From Hydractinia symbiolongicarpus (taxonomy: Eukaryota > Cnidaria > Hydrozoa > Anthoathecata > Hydractiniidae): a stretch of 64,000 nt of DNA. A program made the translations under genes and the position numbers. The stretch covers positions 18,664,001-18,728,000 of the forward strand of contig NC_079876.1 in NCBI RefSeq assembly GCF_029227915.1. Reading direction: 5' to 3'. Numbering within the stretch: the stretch's first letter is position 1; every line of letters starts with the position of its first letter. A model generated the notes under the pieces. It was not told the origin of the DNA, searched no databases, and worked only from the letters and a program-made list of their open reading frames with translations. Below are positions 12,916-24,143 of this stretch, one piece after another.

Positions 12916-13993
12916 TTAAGAATCGTGTGGGTGTGACCCCTTCTACCTTCACTTTTGTATAAAATCTTTCTATAGAATTTACTGACGCATAATCTTTGAT
13001 ATCACTATTCTTAACGCAAACCGAAACTTTTGCCTCATAGTGTGTATTTGAATTAGAACGGACACTAGCAATACAGTTATTGTTGTTGTTGTTAGCTTTC
13101 CCCGCGGTAGATAACATGAATAGATGTAAACTGTTCACATTTTCAGCACCAGAGTCAGAGGAATCAGAAGTAGCCGTATTGTTGTTCACCAAGCGCCTTT
13201 TACGAGATATCGGACCCCTAGCACTACTTTTGCAGCAACGGGCAAAATGACCGATCTTGTGGCATTTATTACATTCTTTCCCTTCGGCCGGACATGCCTG
13301 AGAATGTGGGTAGTCGTTCCCACATCTATAACATGTTTTATAGTTATCTTTTCGTCTACTGCTATTCCCTCTGCTCGACAAGTTCTTACCTCTGAGTGTT
13401 TCCAGTTTCTTTGTAAGTCAGTTAATTTCTTCCTGTGGATTCATCGAACGCTCTACATCATCGACTTGTTGATCTGCATCCTCCAAATGTTTTCCATAAA
13501 TCAATAAGTCTGCTAAACTAATTGCTGTATTCTTAAATGCGTGCTTACGAATTTTGCTGTTATGAGTAGATAACATAATTTGTTGTTTAAGCTCTTTGTC
13601 CAAATTTGTTCCAAAGTCATATTTATTCGCCTGCTGTTTCAACCGTATGTAAAACTGATGAATGTTTTCGTCGGGTTGTTGTTTTAGTTTTCTAAATGCA
13701 TACACTTCATAATCGATGTTTTTCTTAGGTGAAAAATATCCATCAAATATTGTAATGGCGTTTGCAAACGTCTCATTTGTACCTGGTATTAAAAGATTGT
13801 CGTATATGTCATACGCCTCTTCACCAATGTAATTAAGCAATAAGGCTAATTTCTGCTTGTCTTCTTCAACGTTCAGAGCGACGCACAAGTTTAACAAACG
13901 TTTCTTATATTTTTCCCATCGAGTTGAGATTGTAGTAAAATCATCCGTATCAAACTTTGGAAAAGTTGGAAGGTTTAAAGTTGAAATAGCCAT
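12916..13993 (-). pseudogene. Gypsy gag with zinc knuckles
   Basis: Starts with ATG at 13993. The capsid-like part has the RWEKYKKRL and FRKLKQQPDENIHQFYIRLKQ segments typical of gypsy gag. A TGA at 13418-13420 interrupts the frame; the same frame then continues into two Cys/His clusters ([14 protein letters not shown] and [14 protein letters not shown]) for RNA binding. It ends at 12916 where the nested element was inserted, just before the protease DTG motif. Capsid and nucleocapsid roles are inferred from the family. Confidence 0.83.
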
Positions 13994-14101
13994 AGTTTGT
14001 AATACACACGAATTACACCAAGATTAATTTCTTCTGATAATGAAGTAAGTTTCTGCTGTTGTTTAGGATCTGTCGTTAAAAATATAATTTCTCGTCGCCA
14101 A

Positions 14102-14242
14102 TGTTAAAAACTGAGGACACGTGTGTTCAACATAATCTATTCTCAAAAATAATAATATTTACAGTTCTTCTTTCGTACTTGTTTTCGACCTGCTCTCCAT
14201 CGTATAGCGTGTACTCCATTGTAGTGTGTATTCGCTATAAAA
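14102..14242 (-). repeat. 5' LTR of the gypsy element
   Basis: Same length as the other LTR. The terminal TG is mutated to TT in element orientation (position 14241). The GGCAT target repeat follows directly at 14243. Confidence 0.88.
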
Positions 14243-14759
14243 GGCATGGGACCTATAAACGTGGCATGCAGATGTCTAATGGATAAATATTGAAACTCTG
14301 TAAGTATCATAGCCATGTAGCATAGCGTTCAGGAAGTATTAGAAAAAACGTCACTTATATTTGGTTTCAAATACCGGACCGAATCTGGTTAAAAGAGTTT
14401 TCTGTTTAATTCAATTGGTTCAATTAACCAAAAAGTCTTAAAGAGAGAAGGTAATACATCTTAGTAGTTTCTATTGAATCCATCCTTTATCGATTTGCTA
14501 TTTTCATTTATTGTTTTGCAATCTTGACGTAACGTATTATACATCAGCGGTACTTATTAAACATCTCTATAATAATACGGTAAGGTTACTGCTTTTGTTG
14601 TTTGTGTTGCCAGCTGCTGTTTTTTAAATTCTGTGTAAACTTTTGAGGAAAAAGAGCACATGCAAAATACTGAAAGAACAAACTTTTGTACAATTAGAGT
14701 GTGAGCTGCTGCGTAAGTTGATTTCTTTTATATTTTGTGTTATAAACTTTTTTTAAAAT

Positions 14760-15911
14760 TTAAACTAACTGTAAGTAATGTCAGTTTTGCTGGAAGAAAA
14801 GTCCACGGTTTCACGTTTTTGTTTTTGTTAAGAATTTCACAAAATTTTGCGGGAATAAATATTTGGTGATGATTGAAAAATAACTAAATGTTCAGACTGA
14901 AACTGTTTAACTGTTGTGAGGGAGGAGCATATGCAAGTATATATATACTAAAAAAATAATTTGATATTCTACACTTTCCAAGTTGTATTTTTGTATGCAC
15001 TGAGATGACTGCTTTTTCTGAGTTAAATTTGATGCGTTTCATATCCTTTTTGTGGAAGATTTTATGGGTTAAGACAATATAGAACATGCCAATTGGAGGG
15101 ATTTTTGTTCATTTTGATTCGCTCCTCAGAAACCTTTGTGTTCTACATTTATTGTAAACCTTTCAATGTTTTCAAAAAATTAATTTTTGTTGATTTGAAA
15201 TTTACTCCTTGCTCATTGCTTTTTCGGCATTTCAGTTTAAAATGTTTTGTAAAGTCAGTATGGATCATTAGACATTGTTAATCAATTAATTTTTACATTT
15301 TGTGCATATTTTTGCACAGAGAGGATGGTATGCAACCGAATAAATGATTTTTCAAAGTTTAACATTTTGTTTTTTAGTGTTTTGTGTTTGTTTAAGTTTG
15401 GCTTTTTGATATTGTTCAGGTTGTATTGTTGTATAAGCATTTAGGGAAAAGACAATGTTTAAAACGCGTAAACAACTTATTTTCATAGATCTGTGCTTAC
15501 CGTTGCAAGCCTTTCTTTTCGACCCTTTGGATTAAAATATTGGAAGTTTTCAAGATAATCACATAATAAGATGTATACATATTTTAGATGTGTTATTTCT
15601 GACGTTATTATTATTGTTGGTGTAACTGTCTGGGTTGTGACTGTCAATGTTGTCACTTTCTACCAACTAGATTTTACACCTTGTACGACATTTTTTTTAT
15701 GTTTTGTCTGAAGATTTGTTGGGAGGATTTCATACGATTTGACATTTGATATTTTGTGTTAGGCTTTAAGAACGTTTTGTGTTAAATTATGACTTACCTT
15801 CTATTTATACATTTTCAGATTTTTTTTTTTGGTGGAAGGCAGTGTTCAATATACTGAAACATTTGCTGATGTCATCAAAATTCAAATGACAGAACTTGAT
15901 TTATCTACTAG
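14760..15911 (+). mobile_element. Degraded Helitron-like copy, 3' part
   Basis: Blocks here match the Helitron copies at 47188-49782 and 60081-62889: a CATATCCTTTTTGTGGAAGATT block near 15040, the GTTGTGACTGTC minisatellite near 15630, and ACTAGATTTTACACCTTG at about 15665. It ends with CTAG at 15908-15911. No replication initiator or helicase frame is visible. The 5' end is not defined. Confidence 0.5.
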
Positions 15912-18200
15912 TCTCTATTATAATAGCCGTATTCCGTCTGTCTCTTTGCAAAATGGCGTCGGAAGTAGCGAGGCGGACGGAAAATCCTCGCGGCCTGCTG
16001 CTTTAGCTATTTTAGATCCCCGGCACATCCCGTTTTTTACGGCCTTGTTTTTACCGCTCACGCGTTATTAACCAATCACGAATCTTGATTGGCACTAATA
16101 AACAATCCAAGTTCTTCGCGGCATCAGCAAGCCGACGGAGGACCCACGCTTAACTTACAAGGTCATTTTTGGTTTAGCAGTGATGTTGTGAGGTTTGTAG
16201 GTGTCCTTTTGATCCTTTTCTCTCTAAATACTTTGTACTTATAGGAATATTTATTTTCTGTGTGTTTCCACATGTTGAGGTTACTATTTCATCACGTTTT
16301 CTAGCTATCTTAAACAAACCAATTTTAAGTGTTTAGCTCGCTAGCTAAAAACGTAGAATTTGAAACAAAGTGCTTAAGACAGCTAGCTATAGCTATTTTT
16401 ATTTTTATTCCTATACTTTTAAAGTTTTTATTTAGCTTGGTATATTATTATTTGTTTTTATGTGTAAGTTGGGTAAACCTAGCTAGCTCCTCTTTCAGCT
16501 ACATCTGGCTGCTAAAAAGTACAAAGTAGCCAAAGACAGTTCGTCTGCAACCAAATTCTTAATTCTTATACTAAATGCAGTTAGGCAGCTACCAATTTTA
16601 TTGCTGCTATGAAAACTTATGTTGCAAAATAAAAGTGCTGAGTATTTTTGTAACTGAACATGATAATGACAGGCAGTTTTCTGAAATTTTTTTAACCGAG
16701 GCTGCAATGGATTTTTTTTGAAAAAGATGTTACGCCTCCACTCCTGTGCGACACAGTTTACCTGTATTAAACGCTCAGTCCAGTGTTAACAAAAGGCTGT
16801 TTCATGCGTTTCTGTTGTTGCGATACTGTTTACCTGGACTAACCGCTTAGACATGAGCTAGCGTTGGAGTGTTGCTTGTGTTTTTATTTAAACAGAGTCT
16901 GCGAGAAAGTTTTTTTCAAGAATGTATTATCCCTATACGCCTGTACAACACCATTTAACTGTACTTCCCGTACAGTCAAATGTGTACAAAGGAACCACCC
17001 AGAGAGTAAACTCATTTCTCGAACGACTTTTAAAATGCTTTTTCCACCACTAAAGCCCATGAAACTTGTAGTTTTCAAAAATGTTTTTATTTTGATGAGA
17101 CGCCGAATGAAAGCAGTTTAATCGCCAGAAACCGAAAACCGGCAATTTCCCATAAATCCCGGGCTCAGCTTGTAGTGTCGAATGTACACAACAAAAGTAC
17201 CCAGGGAGTAAACCCATTTCCGAACGATTTTTAAAATGAATTTTTCACCACTAAAAAAGATGAGACTTGTAGTTTTTAAAAACATTTTCATTTTGGATGA
17301 GACGCCGAATTAAAGCAGGTTAATCGCCGGAAACCGAAAGTTCGCGATTTCCCGTAAATCCCGGGCTCGGCCCGTATACTCAAATGTATACGAAGAAAGT
17401 ACCCAGGGAGTCAACGCATTTCCAAACGATTTTTAAAATGATCTGCCTGGTGTCACGATTAATATATTAACTTCCACAAAAAATTATTCTGAAAATAAGA
17501 TAATATTGACCGATTGTTTTTGCTATGACAGGGTAACAACGGTTTGTAAACTCTATTTTTATTTCATCGAGGCCAAATAACTTGAAAACGAGGTTGTGAC
17601 GTCAATGTTTTTCACCGCGTGGGTGACAAGGGGCCACCTGGGACCAATTTGGGTAATTTTCCCAAACCTGGGTCCCGAATACATTTCAGAATGCAGGAGT
17701 TTATGACGTCATCAAAAAACTTTTAAACCACAATATTTCCGTAACCGTTTGTCAAAAGTACATGATCCTATACTTTTCTTGATCACCGTTTGAAGATTTA
17801 TGCAATGAAGGCAAGGTATACATATTTCTAAAAAACAATTTGGATTTTAGCGGGCATTGTTGACGTCAGCAAAATGTTTATCTTTATATCTCCCGTTTGC
17901 AACTTTTTTTTTATCCCAGGGTTTATGTTCAACCTCAAGAGCTGTTTTCAGTATTTTTTATGTTGAATTTGCGATGAAATTAATTCAAAAAATAGTATTA
18001 CGCCTTTACTCAAGTCCGACACAGTGTATTTGCACAAACCGTGCAGCATGGTGTTAACAATGGGCTCCTTCCTGTGTTTTTATTTATACTGAAGTTGCGG
18101 GGGTTTTTTAAAGTTTTTTTGAAATGGGTATTACGCCTATATGCATGGTACAACATGGTCTACCCGTATTGAGTGCTCAGCCTACCGTCACCATAAATTT
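15912..18200 (+). mobile_element. Helitron-like 5' end followed by tandem-repeat-rich DNA
   Basis: TC follows directly after the preceding CTAG, then TATTATAATAGCCGTATTCCGTCTG, which resembles the 5' ends at 47188 and 49783. Blocks at 17570-17870 (GAGGCCAAATAACTTGAAA, CACCGCGTGGGT, TATGACGTCATCAAAAA) match 49988-50145. Related units around TATTACGCC...ACAACA...ACCTGTATT recur near 16727, 16922, 17996 and 18127. No gene is recognised in the 2.3 kb, and the 3' end is unclear. Confidence 0.4.
16968..17435. repeat. Tandem repeat, about 202-bp period
   Basis: Units start at about 16981, 17183 and 17384 with GTACCCAGGGAGT-like sequence. They also share GATGAGACGCCGAAT and a CCCGGGCTC block. About 2.3 copies are present, and they are diverged. 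Confidence 0.7.
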
Positions 18201-18709
18201 TTAAACTTCTACGGAAACTTATTTGTCTATATGAAATATTATTATACGTCTTTTATACGTCTTACTTTTAACTGTTTTTATCAATTGTATTACTCTTCGA
18301 TGTCTATAACTTGTACATATTCCCACCGGATTTACACAGTTTTTTAAAATATGTTGAAGTAGTTCATCACTGTACATTTAATAATCGTTCAGCGTAAAAC
18401 CGACAGTTATATCCTTTTGACTTATTTTCAAATACATACATACATTGTTTTTATGTTAGCTAAAGTTGGCGAAAAGTGATTCTTTGAATGTTGTGTGCGC
18501 TTCACTCGATCTACAACAAACTTTATATTTCTATGAAAGCACTCCACTTGAATGCGTGATACAGTTTGCAGCCGTTATCAAACGTTCCATATGTCATTTA
18601 GCGACATGTTGCATAGTGTTGACGCCAGGTCCCCTGGCTAGTATTGTGTATGTTAATTGTAATATCATTCACGACTGCAAAGTGTCTTTTGCATATAATT
18701 TTTACGCTC

Positions 18710-18757
18710 TTTTATCATCTTTTCCATAACAATCTTGTTATGGAGAAGATGATAAAA
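18710..18757. repeat. 22-bp-arm hairpin
   Basis: Arms TTTTATCATCTTTTCCATAACA and its near-perfect complement are separated by the 4-base loop ATCT, with one mismatch. No flanking gene end explains it; it may be a foldback remnant. Confidence 0.65.
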
Positions 18758-18969
18758 GATGATAATCCATAACAAACAAAAATGAATACTAATTCACGAC
18801 AATTTGCTAGTTAGCTGACAAATGTTTTTCAGAGGGCTCTCCAAGTGACGTTATCGCGAATGCAAATGACATGTTTTGAATTCCCCGTTCCCTCTATACG
18901 GCTAATTCGCAATGCATTATGGTAGTTGTATTCCGCGAAAACGTAAACAAACCATTCGTAGTAACAAAA

Positions 18970-20541
18970 ATGGCCGAACAAGTACACTTCATCCTTAATT
19001 CTACTCAAAACCAAAGCGATATACAAAATTCTAATCAAGACAACAGTTTTTTTCAAAACTTGGGCTCTCCTGCAAGCATTGGCTCAAACTTTTCATCAAG
19101 TTCAAGCTTTTTATTGCAAGCTAAAAGTAAAGGAGGAGGGATAACTTGCTGTGTACCTCTCTGTCAAAACAACTCAAAGAAGAATCCAGACTTATCTTTT
19201 TATGTCATTCCTAAAGACTCAGAGCTTCGAAAGAAATGGCTTTTTATGATCAGTAGAAAGGATTTTGTACCTTCTACATCGCATAGAGTTTGCTCTGTTC
19301 ATTTCACTGGTGGAAAGAAGACATATATGAACAATGTTCCCACAATAGTCCCAAAAACTATCAAACCAACAGCTAGCAAACCAAGAAAAACTCTCAACAG
19401 TACAAACTGTAAATTGCAACTATTTTCTCCTGTGAGGGCTACGACAAATGACATTGCTGCAGAATTATCTGTGGAGGAAGAGTTAAAACAAGAGTTGGAA
19501 AAATTGAGAGCCGAAATTAGTTGTATGAGAATTCATGAAAAGGAACTTGATCAAACTATTGAAAAACAACAAGCCACTATAAGTGACATAGCATTTTCAA
19601 TTGACCGGTTTAAACACAATGAAGCACACTTTAAGTTTTATACCGGATTCGAATCTTATAAATTATTCAAAGCAGTTTTAGAATATTTACAACCAGCTGC
19701 AAATAAACTAATATATTGGGGTTCAAATACTAACACTGAAAATACAAAAAATATAAACTCTACAAAACGAGGCCGATCACGATCATTGAGCGCAGAAGAA
19801 GAATTCTTTATGATACTGGTTCGAATTCGATGTGGACTTTTGTTAGAAGATATGGCTGTTCGATTTAATATGTCGACAAGTCACATAAGCAGAATATTGA
19901 TTACATGGACAGATTTTTTACATTCACAATTCCGTATGCTTCCAATATGGGCTTCAAAAGAAACAGTACAAAATAGAATGCCGAAATGTTTTCAAAAAAG
20001 TTACCCAAATACCCGTGTCATATTAGATTGTACAGAAGTATTTGTGGAAATGCCTACGTCATATCGCACACAGTCCAGTACCTTTTCAAATTACAAACAC
20101 CATAATACAGCAAAAGGATTAGTCGGAATAGCTCCTGATGGATCAGTGACATTTGTCTCTGATTTGTATGGTGGACGCTTTTCGGATAAACGAATAACAA
20201 AAGATAGTGGTATATACGATTTGCTAGAGCCTGGGGATTCTGTGATGGCTGATAGAGGATTTGAGCTCGAGGAAGATTTACCTGATGGAGTAACATTAAA
20301 TATTCCACCATTTTTAGATGGAAAACCTCAGCTAAGTTTATTAGAGGAAAACGAAACTAGAAGAATAGCATCTGTACGTGTACATGTCGAACGAGCAATC
20401 GAACGTATAAAAAATTACCGAATTTTACAAACAGTTTTCAAACTATCAATGGCTGCTGAACTCAATAAGATATGGGTTATTTGTTGTTATTTAGTTAATT
20501 TTTTACCACAGTTGGTACCAGATGTAAATACGAATGACTAA
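18970..20541 (+). CDS. THAP-domain DDE_4 transposase of ISL2EU type
   Basis: 523 aa from ATG 18970 (MAEQVHF). An in-frame upstream ATG at 18919 lies within the terminal repeat and is less likely. Residues about 59-130 form a THAP zinc finger (CCVPLCQNN, a central Trp, RVCSVHF, and a VPTIVP end like the AVPTIF box) that should bind transposon ends. A coiled coil follows at about 160-210, then a helix-turn-helix region (EEEFFMILVRIRCGL...FNMSTSHISRIL). The DDE_4 nuclease core has acidic residues in ILDCTEVFVE, VSDLYGGRFSDK, MADRGFELEED and HVERAIERIKNYRIL. The frame is intact. It overlaps the 3' end of the minus-strand SWIM gene by 47 bp. Confidence 0.88.
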   Translation: MAEQVHFILNSTQNQSDIQNSNQDNSFFQNLGSPASIGSNFSSSSSFLLQAKSKGGGITCCVPLCQNNSKKNPDLSFYVIPKDSELRKKWLFMISRKDFVPSTSHRVCSVHFTGGKKTYMNNVPTIVPKTIKPTASKPRKTLNSTNCKLQLFSPVRATTNDIAAELSVEEELKQELEKLRAEISCMRIHEKELDQTIEKQQATISDIAFSIDRFKHNEAHFKFYTGFESYKLFKAVLEYLQPAANKLIYWGSNTNTENTKNINSTKRGRSRSLSAEEEFFMILVRIRCGLLLEDMAVRFNMSTSHISRILITWTDFLHSQFRMLPIWASKETVQNRMPKCFQKSYPNTRVILDCTEVFVEMPTSYRTQSSTFSNYKHHNTAKGLVGIAPDGSVTFVSDLYGGRFSDKRITKDSGIYDLLEPGDSVMADRGFELEEDLPDGVTLNIPPFLDGKPQLSLLEENETRRIASVRVHVERAIERIKNYRILQTVFKLSMAAELNKIWVICCYLVNFLPQLVPDVNTND

Positions 20542-21499
20542 AAATTATAAACTTTCGTACACTATATATATATATATATTCTTTTATAGATGTGTCATAA
20601 AATGATGATGGTTTATAGTCATTTCCTTGTAATAAATATGCCATTGAAGTTCCTTGCCCTATTTCAAATAAGTCTGTCGCTAATTTTTTGACTTTTTCGG
20701 TTGAGGGCTCATGTGCAAACAGTGGTGTAGAACAAAATTTTCTATTTCCTGTGACCAACGGTCTTTTGCGACTTTCATTTGTGTCTTTCGTAAGGTCTGC
20801 TTTCTCGAATGCCATTGCAGAAAATTTTATTGGTGCAGAATTTGCACTTTCTCCAGGTACATGCCATTTTTGTAACAAATCTGTGCATGTCTTGTCATCA
20901 GGGACAATTTTTAAGTCCAACTGTTTGTATTCAACCAATTGAAATAGAACTGCTGCGACATGCTTACAGCATCCTCCTGCTCCAGCTTTACATAAACATT
21001 TCGCATACAAAATATCACCACTTCTTTGACACAGGTGGACATAAACAGAATATTTTTCTCTTTTCATGGAAGCAGCTACAAAACATTTCACAAGAAAAGT
21101 TAATTTTTCAGCCATAACATTACTTTTAACTCTCACTTTCTTCACGTAGCTCTCCTTGAATAGTTGGTATCCAAGAATTTTATGCTTTGTAGCACCCTTC
21201 GGCTTGCTATCACAGCTATTTCCAAGAACTAAATATTGGTGAATTTTCTCCTGGGTGATCGAAGGCATAGCTGCAAGATCAGTTGACCATTGACTTATAT
21301 CTTCGTGTGTTCTTTCCTCCACTTCTTCGTCCCTCTCGGCATTTGTTAATTCTTTAAAAACAGGTCTTGGTACCACACAAGAGCTTTGAGAAAAGCTAGG
21401 CCCAAGATCTGTAGAGCTTAAAATTATATCTAAATCTGTATCCTTATTTATTACTTCCATTTCGACTTCTTTCACTCCTAAAACCTCACTAACTAACAA
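20495..21499 (-). CDS. SWIM zinc-finger accessory protein of ISL2EU element
   Basis: 334-codon frame. The centre holds a SWIM finger (CLCKAGAGGCCKHVAAVLFQL, the CxCx(n)CxH pattern), followed by CTDLLQKWHVPGE. In related ISL2EU proteins this region precedes a YqaJ-type nuclease, but no YqaJ signature is visible here. The C-terminus reads antisense into the transposase 3' end and a (TA)n tract, suggesting a deletion that removed the nuclease. The start at 21499 is uncertain, and splicing is possible. Confidence 0.68.
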   Translation of the reverse strand: MLVSEVLGVKEVEMEVINKDTDLDIILSSTDLGPSFSQSSCVVPRPVFKELTNAERDEEVEERTHEDISQWSTDLAAMPSITQEKIHQYLVLGNSCDSKPKGATKHKILGYQLFKESYVKKVRVKSNVMAEKLTFLVKCFVAASMKREKYSVYVHLCQRSGDILYAKCLCKAGAGGCCKHVAAVLFQLVEYKQLDLKIVPDDKTCTDLLQKWHVPGESANSAPIKFSAMAFEKADLTKDTNESRKRPLVTGNRKFCSTPLFAHEPSTEKVKKLATDLFEIGQGTSMAYLLQGNDYKPSSFYDTSIKEYIYIYSVRKFIIFSHSYLHLVPTVVKN

Positions 21500-21726
21500 T
21501 ATTTAAATGTTTACATCAATAACACGGGTTTTGGATAAGGGAGATAATGAATTTCTTGAGGAGATTTGAAAATTATCACAAAAAATAACGGCTTTTTGTT
21601 ATTATCGCCACAATAAAAAGAATGCTGTTATTTATTTACAAACTCTCGCTTCTGGGAGGGAAAACTGTAGAATACAACTACCATAATGCATTGCGAATTA
21701 GCCGTATAGAGGGAACGGGGAATTTG

Positions 21727-23842
21727 GCAAATGGTTTGGCTTCCATTGTGCAACACAAATTGATCTTAAGTTTACCTTATTTTTTTGTGCCAGCTAGCAT
21801 CGAAGGGTGGCGGTTGTGGTTATTTTACCACCCTGGAGATGTAGGCTAAATATTTTTGACTTTTATTTTACCAATCACCAGAACATGCGGGAAGTTATGC
21901 TCCCGTTACTTATACAAAAATGAGATTGGTGGTGTATAAAACATTTTAAAATATTTTATGATTTCTTGTTATAATGAAGCCAAGATAGAAAATTATGAAT
22001 TAAAATTATGAAAATATCTAAATAATTGAAAAAATGCCATTGTTGGTAAAACTAATTAAAAATATAATGATGTGAACATTGTTGATTTTATATCACGTGT
22101 TTTTATTTTTAATTTGTTAACCTCCTTCTAAATTTTTTCTTAAACACTTTGGAAGCCTTCCTACCAAACCTGCATGAAATATCCTCAGGACATTCGTTTA
22201 TATATGTTCTCTACGTGTATGATGTGATTGGAATCTTGTTAGGTCATCTAGACACATATATTGTCATAGTAATTGAAGAAGGCGACACTTTTGATGTTGA
22301 TGTTTTATTAGATACGCAGTTCGGATTCTCTTCCATGGTAAATTGATGTGCCAGCATAACTTAGTCTGAGTAAAGTTCTCTTGCAAGTTACACATCACAG
22401 CTGAAAGATGCAAAAGTTTTAAAGGTCAATTGATAAGATACCATTTGTTAGTGTGTGGAAATGTTTCCAGCTTTCCCCGTTGTTATATTTCGGATTTAGG
22501 GCTTTTTTTCTATCGAACATATTCTAGAAATTGCTTCTTTGCATCCTAAGCGCAAAGTATTAATTTTGCAGCTATTTCCCTTGCGCAGAGAGATTATTAA
22601 TGCGAAAGCATTAGCTGGTTTTCGTTCAAGTGAATAGAACAGTTAAGGATACAAAAGTTCATTCAAAAATAAAATTAACCAGATAACCAAGAATGTTAGG
22701 ATTCATGCCCCTTTCTTGGACAGTCTACTGTTTTGTTAATGAATCAGATAAAAGCAGCATAGCATTTAACATGAAATAATCATTTATGGTAAAATTATGT
22801 ATTTAGTGTCTAACAATAAAAGCATGTTATACTTTAAAATTTGAGATTTTAAAATGTTTTTGATCGGTCAGATTGCAAGCTGATTGAATCAGAGACCATG
22901 TTGATGAATGGAGTTCAATGACGTGAATACTGATTTCATTAATTCTTTGTGTTTTAATGGAAAGAATATGGAATTAATTTTATTAAAATCTTTCTTTATC
23001 AGTTAATGACATACAATTACAGCCTACAATGGTTCTTATGAGTTCTACATTAAAGTAGAAGGAATTTCTGTGGACACAGACAAAATGTACATGTAATGGA
23101 ATGTGAAAGATGGCTGCTGTATCTTTTCTAAAAAAATACGATAAATAAAGGCGTTAAAACCTCTAATATTTTATCTACGATTCAATGCGCGTCTTACATA
23201 CTGATTTGAAGACGTCAAAGTTTCCTCTTCGATATGTAGTTGAATCTTGATAAAATTACTTCTGGTTTTATATATATTGTAGTTGGTGTGTTTAGTGTAA
23301 GAAATACAGCAGGACACTGGTAGAACGAAAGCTAGAAGCTAGAATAGAAAATGACAAGACAGATTTATTGCCAAATTGTTAGTATTGTGATAATATCAGA
23401 TACATTCGGAAAAAAATGTTGTTAGAATCAAAAGTGTACCTGCAATTGTAATTGCACATACTTGAGATATACTTACAGAAGAAGAAGAAAATACAAAAAT
23501 GGACAGTTTTACCTGTTTCGTGAAATTGCTGCAAAAGAAAGTTGATCTACTGAGTAATTGACGTTATTCAAAATTTCTTATTCAATCTTTAAATTTAAAG
23601 TGCTGAGGTTATAGAAATATGCCGTCATGAAACAATTGCAAAGATTTCTCTTAAGTTACTTTCCCTCGATAGACATTCTAAACTTTGTGAATTGTGACGT
23701 CATTAAATGTAAACTAAAGCTAGGTATGCTCTATTTGCTGCGAGAGTATCTCCCACTTATTTCCCTTTGAAGTGGATATAATACAGCTTAAAATGTGTAA
23801 AGACAACTACGAAGGAGACTGTGAAATAATATCTATAAATGG
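21727..23842. other. No gene recognised
   Basis: Low-complexity AT-rich DNA between the ISL2EU element and the Polinton. Short frames lack family signals. The AATGG next to the Polinton end lies at 23838-23842. Confidence 0.5.
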
Positions 23843-24103
23843 AGAGATAGGAAAATGCCGATGTTAGGACAGACCCCGTTGGCACTTTACCATTCCACGT
23901 CAAATTATAGGCCATCCACGTCAAATCAACGATAGAAGAGTCTATAAAATCCGTTAGCACCTACGAATGTCCGGATCCGCCCAACCCCCCAACCCCCGCC
24001 GTGTCCCCTCCCTCCCCTCCCCAAGGGTCCCTACCCACCCTCATCTGTCGTGCCTTATAATTTATAGTGTTATAATTTATAATTTATAGTGTTATGTGTG
24101 TCT
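23843..24103 (+). repeat. Polinton left terminal inverted repeat
   Basis: Begins AGAGATAGGAAAATGCCG and pairs with the reverse complement of 40765-40998. It is longer than the right copy because of an extra TTATAATTTATA-type duplication at about 24061-24090 and small length differences in C-rich runs at 23980-24030. Homology ends at GTTATGTGTGTCT. Confidence 0.93.
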
Positions 24104-24143
24104 TTACCAGAAACAAGTAAAGATGATTGCAACATTGCAAGGT

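Larger units (their letters stand above)
7638..14242 (-). mobile_element. Ty3/gypsy LTR retrotransposon, defective, minus strand
   Basis: Two 141-bp LTRs are flanked by GGCAT direct repeats (7633-7637 and 14243-14247), so insertion created a 5-bp duplication inside the piggyBac-type copy. In element orientation the 5' LTR is 14102-14242, followed after one base by a TGGCGACGAG primer-binding-site-like sequence. A purine tract (AGGGGAAGA) abuts the 3' LTR. Gene order is gag, zinc knuckles, protease, RT, RNase H, integrase. Multiple stops and frameshifts plus a nested 1.76-kb insertion in the protease make it inactive. I count four differences between the LTRs. Confidence 0.9.
7363..14388 (+). 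mobile_element. piggyBac-type non-autonomous transposon, copy 1, split by gypsy
   Basis: TTAA flanks both sides (7359-7362 and 14389-14392). The ends are inverted repeats: CCCTATTCGGTCCGGGG on the left and CCGGACCGAATCTGG on the right. TTAA target duplication with CCC-starting termini is the piggyBac hallmark. Without the retrotransposon between the GGCAT repeats, about 0.42 kb remains. It matches parts of the 724-bp copy at 45219-45942, including the TGACGTCATCAAAA and GGTAATTTCAA blocks. No transposase is encoded. Confidence 0.8.
18879..21724. mobile_element. ISL2EU-type DNA transposon (PIF/Harbinger-related)
   Basis: 55-bp terminal inverted repeats (18879-18933 and 21670-21724) read AATTCCCCGTTCCCTCTATA from each end. 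A TG dinucleotide lies immediately outside both ends, consistent with a 2-bp target duplication. Two convergent genes lie inside: a THAP-DDE transposase (+) and a SWIM-finger protein (-). THAP plus DDE with a SWIM/YqaJ partner is the ISL2EU gene pair. The inverted repeats look nearly identical, so the insertion may be recent, but the partner gene appears shortened. Confidence 0.85.

Noticed and set aside
22149-22346. 65-codon frame between the ISL2EU element and the Polinton
   Set aside because: No homology, no codon signal and no splice-site support.
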